From assembly GCF_009738185.1 (NCBI RefSeq), contig NZ_CP046509.1:3289501-3353500 (forward strand): a DNA stretch of 64,000 bases. Reading direction: 5' to 3'. The position numbers and the translations under genes were made by a program. Of this stretch, positions 58,774 to 64,000 are shown one piece after another. How positions within the stretch are numbered: position 1 is the stretch's first letter; every line of letters starts with the position of its first letter. The notes under the pieces were generated by a model. The model searched no databases. It was not told where the DNA came from and was given only the letters and a program-made list of their open reading frames with translations. The stretch comes from Erwinia sorbitola. Its GTDB lineage: Bacteria > Pseudomonadota > Gammaproteobacteria > Enterobacterales > Enterobacteriaceae.

Positions 58774-59589
58774 CTACTCCTGCCAGCTTCGGCTATGCTG
58801 ACTTAACAGCCAGTCAGCTACGCTGTTTAATGCCAGTGCCAGCAGAGCGATTGCGGCGCCGGGGATCAGGGCAGCCCAAACACCGAACAGAATACCGTCT
58901 TTATTATCACGCGCCAGACCGCCCCAGTCGGCGGTTGGTGGCTGAATGCCCAACCCAAGGAAAGAGAGCGCCGACAGGAACAGCAGAATAAAGATAAAGC
59001 GCAGAGCAAACTCTGCCACCAGGGTAGTAAATGCGTTCGGCAAAATCTCACGCCACAGCACCCACCCTAATCGCTCGCCGCGCAGGCGCGCCACTTCGAT
59101 AAACTCCTGGGAGGCAATATCCAGCGCCAGTGAACGTGCCACGCGCAGCACACGGGTTGATTCGAGGATCCCCAGCACCGCCACAATCACCGGAATGGTT
59201 TTCGGCAGCATCGCCAGCACTACGAGAGCTAAGATCAGCGTCGGGATGGCCATCAGAATATCGTTAATACGAGAGATGAGCTGATCTACCCAGCCGCGAT
59301 AATAACCAGCGAGAAAACCGAGGAAGGTGCCGATGGCAAAGGCCAGCAGCGTAGCTACCGCGCTAACGCTCAGTGAGGTACGGGTACCCCAGATCAAACG
59401 CGAAAAGAGATCGCGCCCGAGATTGTCAGTACCCAGCCAGTTTTCTGGCGTGACGCCACTCCAGGCGCTGCCTACCACCTCACCGGGTGCATAAGGGGCC
59501 AGCCACGGGGCAAATAGTGCCACAAAAATGAACAGCAGCAGCCCGGTAGCACCGGGAAGCACAGCAAGTTTCAGCCTAAACATCCACAT
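58774..59589 (-). CDS. Peptide/nickel-type ABC transporter permease (DppC-like)
   Basis: Inner-membrane permease with about six hydrophobic helices and the binding-protein-dependent transport motif EVARLRGERLGWVLWREILP, then LSFLGLGIQPPTADWGGL typical of DppC/OppC proteins. ATG 59589 is preferred because AAGGAA lies just upstream; an ATG ten codons earlier (59619) is possible. It pairs with the permease encoded 5' of it and is followed by the fused ATPase after 3 nt. Confidence 0.88.
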   Translation of the reverse strand: MWMFRLKLAVLPGATGLLLFIFVALFAPWLAPYAPGEVVGSAWSGVTPENWLGTDNLGRDLFSRLIWGTRTSLSVSAVATLLAFAIGTFLGFLAGYYRGWVDQLISRINDILMAIPTLILALVVLAMLPKTIPVIVAVLGILESTRVLRVARSLALDIASQEFIEVARLRGERLGWVLWREILPNAFTTLVAEFALRFIFILLFLSALSFLGLGIQPPTADWGGLARDNKDGILFGVWAALIPGAAIALLALALNSVADWLLSQHSRSWQE

Positions 59590-59653
59590 CAGTTCCTTGT
59601 AAACCCCTGCCAGCCCCATCGGGCACCGTCAGGATATAAAGCATGGCTATCGG

Positions 59654-60643
59654 TTAGCGGCTGTGGCGCAGGCGCGGGTTTGCCAGCAGGGCAACGATAT
59701 CTGCCAGCAGATTGAGCAGGATATAAATTCCCGCCAGCAGCAGCGCACAGTCCTGAATCACCGGGATATCGCGTTTGCTGATACTGTCCACCATATACTG
59801 CCCCAGCCCCGGGTAGACAAAGACATTTTCAACTATCACCACGCCGACCATCAGCCAGGCAAGGTTAAGCACAATTACGTTAATGATTGGCCCCCAGGCG
59901 TTTGGCAATACATGACGAAACAGAATGGCTGATGGCGACAGCCCTTTCATTAGCGCAGTATCGACATAGGCAGCATTCTGCGCGCTGACCAGCGCCGCAC
60001 GCGTCATATTGCTCATATGCCCAAGGATGGCAAAAATCAGCGTCAGGCAGGGCAGCGCAATAGCAAGCAGCCGGTCAGTAAGCGGCATATCGTCAGCAAT
60101 ACTGCTGTTGCTGGGCAGCCAGAACAGGGTGATAGAGAAGATCAGAATCAGCAGATAGCCTGAGAAAAACTCCGGTAAAGAGACCGCTGCACGGGTAAAC
60201 AGGTTAAGCAGGCGGTCAATCCAGCTTCCCTGATAACGTGCCGAAATAAAGCCGATGACCAGCGCCAGCGGCACCGCAACAATGGCGGTGAAAAATGCCA
60301 GCGAGAGGGTATTTGCCAGACGATCCAGCAGCACCGGTGCGATGGCCTCACGGCTGGTAAAGCTGTGACCAAAATCACCGTGGAGCACGCCGCCCAGCCA
60401 GGCCAGATAGCGGCTAAACGCCGGCTGATCCAGACCAAGCTGCTGGTTTAGCGCCGCCACCGCCTGTGGCGTTGCGGTCTGCCCGAGGATGGCCGTAGCA
60501 GCACTGCCCGGCAGCAGTTGAATACCGGCGAAGATCAGTATCGACACCACCAGCAGCATCACCACGCCAGCCAGCAGACGCTGGGCCGTCAGTTTTAACA
60601 GGGGAAAGTTGCCCTTCCTTTGACGTTCACTAAAATCACTCAT
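59654..60643 (-). CDS. Peptide/nickel-type ABC transporter permease (DppB-like)
   Basis: A 329-aa inner-membrane permease of the DppB/OppB type: an N-terminal helix, a periplasmic region with LNQQLGLDQPAFSRYLAWLG (about 66-85) and GDFGHSF, further helices, and the ATPase-contact loop ALMKGLSPSAILFRHVLPNA (about 230-249). It begins 6 nt after the binding-protein gene and heads the permease pair. Confidence 0.89.
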   Translation of the reverse strand: MSDFSERQRKGNFPLLKLTAQRLLAGVVMLLVVSILIFAGIQLLPGSAATAILGQTATPQAVAALNQQLGLDQPAFSRYLAWLGGVLHGDFGHSFTSREAIAPVLLDRLANTLSLAFFTAIVAVPLALVIGFISARYQGSWIDRLLNLFTRAAVSLPEFFSGYLLILIFSITLFWLPSNSSIADDMPLTDRLLAIALPCLTLIFAILGHMSNMTRAALVSAQNAAYVDTALMKGLSPSAILFRHVLPNAWGPIINVIVLNLAWLMVGVVIVENVFVYPGLGQYMVDSISKRDIPVIQDCALLLAGIYILLNLLADIVALLANPRLRHSR

Positions 60644-60649
60644 TCGCGG

Positions 60650-62194
60650 TTATGCAAACCACACTTTTTCTGCGGCGCGGTTACCGCTCATGGTGAAGCC
60701 CGGAATGGCAACGAAGCCATGGATTTTACGGCTGGCGGCGTCCAGCGCATCGGCGTACAGCGGAATGATTTCACTGCCCTTCTCCACCAGCATCACCTGA
60801 ATATCGTGGTAAATCTGACGACGTTTCTGCTCATCCTGTTCGCCACGCGCCGCTGTGACCAGCTGATCAAAGGCTGGTTCTTTCCACTGTGACTCATTCC
60901 ACGGCGCATTGCTGGTAAACACCAGAGACAGCAGAGCATCCGCCGTCGGGCGCAGCGACCAGTTGGAGGAGACAAATGGCTTCTTCATCCAGACGTTATC
61001 CCAGAAGGCATCATCAGGCACACGCTCCACCTTCAATGGAATACCGGCGCGTTCAGCCGAGTTCTGATACAGCTGCCCTGCATCGACTGCCCCCGGGAAG
61101 CCTGCTTCAGCTACCGACAGTACCAGCGGCCCGCTGAAGCCGGTTTTCTGCCAGTGATATTTAGCCTTTTCCGGGTCGTAAGGACGCTGCGGGATATCTT
61201 TGGCAAAATAGGGGCTGGACGGAAAAATCGGGTTATCGTTGGCGACCGTGCCGTAGCCGCCCAGCACGGTTTTAATAATCTGCTGGCGATCGATGGCGTA
61301 TTTAAGTGCAAGGCGGCCATCCAGAGTATTAAAGGGCGCTGCCGTCGCCAGACCCGGGAAGGTGAAAATCTGGCTATCACGTGAGCGCAGCAGTTGGATG
61401 GTTGGAATATTCTTCAGACGTTCAACAATACGCGGATTTACGCGGTTAATGATATGCGCAGAACCGCTGGCGAGGGCTGCCACACGGGCAGTAGAGTCAT
61501 TCATTGCCAGCGTTTCAACGGAGTCTACATGACCGCGAGCCGGGTTCCAGTGATTCGGATTGCGCTTCACCAACGTGCGTACGCCCGGCTTAAAGCTCTC
61601 CAGAATAAATGCCCCGGTACCGATGCCTTTATCGAAACTTTCGTTTTCGGCGGTAATAGCAAAATGCACGTCACTCAGCAGCGCAATAAACTCTACATTT
61701 GGCTCTTTCAGCTTGATAGTTACCTGGTTTGGTGAGGTCGCTTCAAGTGACACAACCGGCTCCAGATAGCCCTTCACCGATGAGCTCGATTTCTCATCGC
61801 GATGGTGGTTCAGTGAATAGACCACATCTTTCGCTGTCAGAGTACGGCCATCGTGAAACTGCACACCTTGACGAATGTTCAGTACCCAGGTTTTGCTTCC
61901 ATCGCTGCTTTCCCAGCTTTCAGCCAGTGACGGTGTGATTTTACCCTGCTCATCGACTTCAGCCAGGCAGTTAAACAGCTGCGAGCCGACAAAATACATA
62001 TAGGACTCAAACCAGAAGGCCGGATCAAGACGGTCTGTGCTGGAAGCATTATCCATACCGACAATCAGATGACCGCCTTTCTTTGGCGTAACAGGAGCGG
62101 TTTCTGCCGCCCATAATGAGTGTAATGGCAGGCCGGAACAGACGGCGGCGACAGAGAGTGCGCCGGTAGTTTTGATAAAGTCGCGACGATTCAT
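60650..62194 (-). CDS. Tat-exported periplasmic binding protein of a peptide/nickel-type ABC transporter
   Basis: A 514-aa SBP_bac_5-family receptor. The N-terminus MNRRDFIKTTGALSVAAVCS is a twin-arginine signal (RRxFIK), so it is probably exported folded by Tat, unlike DppA and OppA, which use Sec. The mature part has family blocks LAESWESSDGSKTWVLNIR (about 89-107), GVQFHDGRTLTAKDVVYSL (about 109-127) and GTGAFILESFKPGV. The ligand is not predictable from sequence; context with a homocysteine S-methyltransferase and a MetJ site points to a sulfur-containing or methyl-donor compound. Confidence 0.9.
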   Translation of the reverse strand: MNRRDFIKTTGALSVAAVCSGLPLHSLWAAETAPVTPKKGGHLIVGMDNASSTDRLDPAFWFESYMYFVGSQLFNCLAEVDEQGKITPSLAESWESSDGSKTWVLNIRQGVQFHDGRTLTAKDVVYSLNHHRDEKSSSSVKGYLEPVVSLEATSPNQVTIKLKEPNVEFIALLSDVHFAITAENESFDKGIGTGAFILESFKPGVRTLVKRNPNHWNPARGHVDSVETLAMNDSTARVAALASGSAHIINRVNPRIVERLKNIPTIQLLRSRDSQIFTFPGLATAAPFNTLDGRLALKYAIDRQQIIKTVLGGYGTVANDNPIFPSSPYFAKDIPQRPYDPEKAKYHWQKTGFSGPLVLSVAEAGFPGAVDAGQLYQNSAERAGIPLKVERVPDDAFWDNVWMKKPFVSSNWSLRPTADALLSLVFTSNAPWNESQWKEPAFDQLVTAARGEQDEQKRRQIYHDIQVMLVEKGSEIIPLYADALDAASRKIHGFVAIPGFTMSGNRAAEKVWFA

Positions 62195-62253
62195 GATGTT
62201 GTTTTTTTCCTGATATTTTTATTTTTCCGCCGCAGCGGTAGAGAATCTGGTGC

Positions 62254-63156
62254 TTATTTAAATGCAGAGGCCAGGCGCTGGATATGTTCCGGGCCAATAC
62301 CGCAGCAGCCGCCTACCAGTGTTGCTCCGGCAGCAACCCACTCCTGCGCCCAGTGCAGGTAGCCTTCAGGGTGGGTGTCTTTACGTAAACCGCTCAGGCC
62401 TTCATTGGCACCACCGCCGTTGCTGCCATGCTCAAAAGCGTTGGCATATACGCCAACGCCAGCAGCAGATCCAAGCCGTTGTAGCGTAGCCACAGCCTGC
62501 TGTACCGCTGACAGCATTACCTCAGGGTGGCTACAGTTAAACAGAATATTCTCCGCCCCCAGCTCAACCGCTCTGGTCACCGCAGCGGAGACGCTTTCCC
62601 CTGAGCGCAAGGTGCTGGCTGTCTTCGGCTGTTCAGGATCGTCATGCAGGCTGAAGGAGAGCCACAAAGGCTGTGAATGGCCCGATAGCGCCTGATGAAT
62701 AGCCTCTGCTTCAGCAATAGAACTGATGGTCTCACCCAGCCAGATATCAACATAGGGTGACTGCGCTGCTACCAGCACACGATGGATATCCAGCGCGCGC
62801 GATGCTTCAAACAGGTCGGGGCGATATGACCCGAGCGCTGGCGGTAAGCTGCCTGCCACCTGAACAGGATGTGCGGCAGCATTAGCGGCATCTCGCGCTA
62901 ACTCACCAGCCAGTGCGGCCAGACGCTGACCGTCAGCGGAAAATCGCACGTCACCGATATGAAAAGGGACGACGGCATAGCTGTTAGTGGTTATCGTACC
63001 CGCCCCGGCAGCCACATAGCTGTCGTGGACTTCGCGAACGCGTTGGGGTGCTTCATAGAGGGCCAGTGCTGACCACTCTGGCTGACGGAAAGGTGCACCT
63101 ATCCTGGCCAGCTCGCGCCCCATGCCACCATCCAGAATTTTTATATGCTGCGTCAT
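62254..63156 (-). CDS. mmuM: Homocysteine S-methyltransferase (MmuM-like)
   Basis: Zinc-dependent enzyme making methionine from homocysteine with a methyl donor such as S-methylmethionine. The 300-aa protein has the opening LDGGMGRELARIGAPF (about 8-23), the first zinc cysteine in FNCSHPEVM (about 207-215) and the paired cysteines in GGCCGIGPEH (about 282-291). It is shorter than E. coli MmuM (310 aa) but complete in motifs. It is the first gene of the operon, 59 nt before the binding-protein gene, with a MetJ-type operator in its promoter. The methyl donor is uncertain. Confidence 0.88.
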   Translation of the reverse strand: MTQHIKILDGGMGRELARIGAPFRQPEWSALALYEAPQRVREVHDSYVAAGAGTITTNSYAVVPFHIGDVRFSADGQRLAALAGELARDAANAAAHPVQVAGSLPPALGSYRPDLFEASRALDIHRVLVAAQSPYVDIWLGETISSIAEAEAIHQALSGHSQPLWLSFSLHDDPEQPKTASTLRSGESVSAAVTRAVELGAENILFNCSHPEVMLSAVQQAVATLQRLGSAAGVGVYANAFEHGSNGGGANEGLSGLRKDTHPEGYLHWAQEWVAAGATLVGGCCGIGPEHIQRLASAFK

Positions 63157-63191
63157 CGGCCTGTTCCCGTTCAGAATTTTCTAATGTCTGC

Positions 63192-63228
63192 ATGCTACAT
63201 AAATTGATGGCTACATGTCCAGACGTCT
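63192..63228 (-). promoter_or_regulatory. MetJ operator and promoter of the mmuM-ABC operon
   Basis: AGACGTCT at 63221-63228 is the exact MetJ box consensus. The next 8 bp on the minus strand, GGACATGT, match 5 of 8, so two tandem boxes match 13 of 16. They overlap a -35 candidate TGGACA (63216-63221), with TAGCAT at 63192-63197 as the -10 after 18 nt. Transcription would begin near 63185, about 29 nt before the mmuM ATG. Repression by MetJ and S-adenosylmethionine is the expected consequence. Confidence 0.75.
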
Positions 63229-63284
63229 ATAAGGTGAAATTCGGGATAGTTATATACGGCAGCGTGGAACAGGCCGAAAAACGA

Positions 63285-63746
63285 TTAAAACAGCAGTTTT
63301 GCCAGACCAAGCCCCAGAGCGAGCAGGCCGAGCTGCGAGGAGGCAAACCACTTGGTTTGCGTCACCAGTGACTGGTGCAGTTCAGTACGCAATCCCTCCA
63401 ATTTATTGTCCAGCCGAAAAATGTCCTCTTTGGTGGCATAGTTGGATTTGATCACCGCAACATCTATTTTCAGGGTGCTGACATCCTCCTTAAGTATGCT
63501 GACATCCTTTTGCAGGATGCCGACATCTTTCTGCAATATCCCCACATCCTTCTGCAAAATACCGACATCATTCTTTAAGATACCGACATCTTTCTGCAAA
63601 ATACCGACATCATTCTTTAAGATGCCGACATCCTTTTGCAAAATACCGACATCCTTCTGCAAGATACCGACATCCTTCTGCAAGATACCGACATCCTTCT
63701 GCAAAATACTGACGTGCCCTTCCAACTTCCCTACGCGGGTTTCCAT
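63285..63746 (-). CDS. Heptad-repeat coiled-coil protein with a C-terminal membrane anchor
   Basis: A 153-aa protein whose residues 13-96 are twelve 7-residue repeats of the type GILQKDV or GILKNDV, giving a nearly ideal parallel coiled coil with Ile/Leu and Val at core positions. It is followed by a conserved-looking helical region (NYATKEDIFRLDNKLEGLRT) and a hydrophobic C-terminal segment (about 136-153) ending in the membrane. GGAG lies 8 nt upstream of ATG 63746. It probably forms an oligomer at the inner membrane with the coil in the cytoplasm; function unknown. Confidence 0.78.
   Translation of the reverse strand: METRVGKLEGHVSILQKDVGILQKDVGILQKDVGILQKDVGILKNDVGILQKDVGILKNDVGILQKDVGILQKDVGILQKDVSILKEDVSTLKIDVAVIKSNYATKEDIFRLDNKLEGLRTELHQSLVTQTKWFASSQLGLLALGLGLAKLLF
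63459..63710. repeat. Tandem 21-bp repeat, 12 copies
   Basis: Twelve near-identical 21-bp units lie inside the coiled-coil gene. Each encodes one heptad. Two variant units (LQKDVGI and LKNDVGI) alternate in the middle, and the last two copies (63459-63500) are the most diverged. Because the unit is a multiple of 3, gain or loss of copies keeps the frame and changes coil length by one heptad at a time. Confidence 0.93.
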
Positions 63747-64000
63747 GGCTCTTTCTCCCTGAGGTTGCAGCTAAAAAGTGAATTATCGTGCTGGCCTGAA
63801 TGGCGACCAGCCGACCAGAAAATTGAACATAGTTCATCCCGAGAGAAGAATATTAGATGAAGCAGAGAGGTGAAAACAAGCCGGTGGGAGGCACTCTTTT
63901 GCGGCCTGTGCCGTAAAATTGAAATGCAACGCTATGCAACGAGGAAGATAAAAAAATATTTTAAATTAATGAGTTACGCAATCACGTTAGAGGCAGCATG

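Noticed and set aside
63442..63762. Plus-strand reading frame through the 21-bp repeats, and the repeat array as a possible CRISPR
   Set aside because: The frame is a shadow of the coiled-coil gene caused by the repeat, with Cys/Phe/Pro-rich low-complexity translation and no ribosome-binding site. The units are contiguous with no spacers, so it is not a CRISPR array.
63998..64000. ATG at the very end of the window behind GAGG
   Set aside because: It could be the start of the next gene, but no coding sequence is inside the window to test it.

Overview
The window is chromosomal DNA from an enterobacterium, most likely Erwiniaceae (Erwinia or Pantoea group). The lnt-to-lipA block keeps the Enterobacterales gene order, with proteins close in length and motif spacing to their E. 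coli counterparts. It lacks several genes found between these in E. coli (cobC, ybeF, and the rihA-hscC-ybe cluster). The accessory genes (PQQ glucose dehydrogenase, tandem OprB porins, tetronate catabolism) suit a plant-associated or environmental bacterium. No rRNA, tRNA, IS element, prophage or CRISPR array was seen.

Region 1 (1-21.3 kb) is core housekeeping. It holds the tail of corC, then lnt, the glutamate/aspartate transporter gltIJKL with an sroC-like sRNA between gltI and gltJ, ybeL, and the run leuS-lptE-holA-nadD. After these come rsfS-rlmH-mrdA-mrdB-rlpA-dacA (ribosome factor, rRNA methylase, cell elongation and peptidoglycan), ybeD-lipB-lipA (lipoate), tatE, a nitrilase-family gene and a GNAT gene. 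Many starts are GTG or TTG and were chosen from ribosome-binding sites and family lengths.

Region 2 (21.5-32.7 kb) holds cspE and pagP, small proteins (a 31-aa membrane peptide, a zinc-ribbon protein, and YohP directly behind a terminator), and the ygbN-otnI-otnC-otnK-ltnD tetronate operon facing its DeoR regulator ygbI. The operon promoter has a CRP site at exactly -41.5. It ends with two unrecognised genes, a candidate sRNA and about 1 kb of gene-free AT-rich DNA.

Region 3 (32.7-48.1 kb) is envelope and respiration: a CioAB-type bd oxidase, a DUF883 protein behind a sigma-S-like promoter, a secreted mini-protein made of the end of an OprB porin, two tandem OprB porins, and arnBCADTEF. The last is preceded by a PmrA box and followed without a terminator by the iron exporter fetAB.

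Region 4 (48.5-64 kb) has a split-barrel flavoprotein-like gene, gcd directly downstream of pqqU (PQQ receptor and PQQ enzyme together), a perfect CRP site, a small lipoprotein, an RcnB-like protein and a chemoreceptor. The window closes with a five-gene operon of homocysteine S-methyltransferase plus a peptide-type ABC importer with a Tat-exported binding protein, headed by a consensus MetJ operator. It looks like an uncharacterised methionine-regulon uptake and salvage system and is the best candidate for a new biological system here. Next to it is a coiled-coil protein built from a 21-bp tandem repeat.
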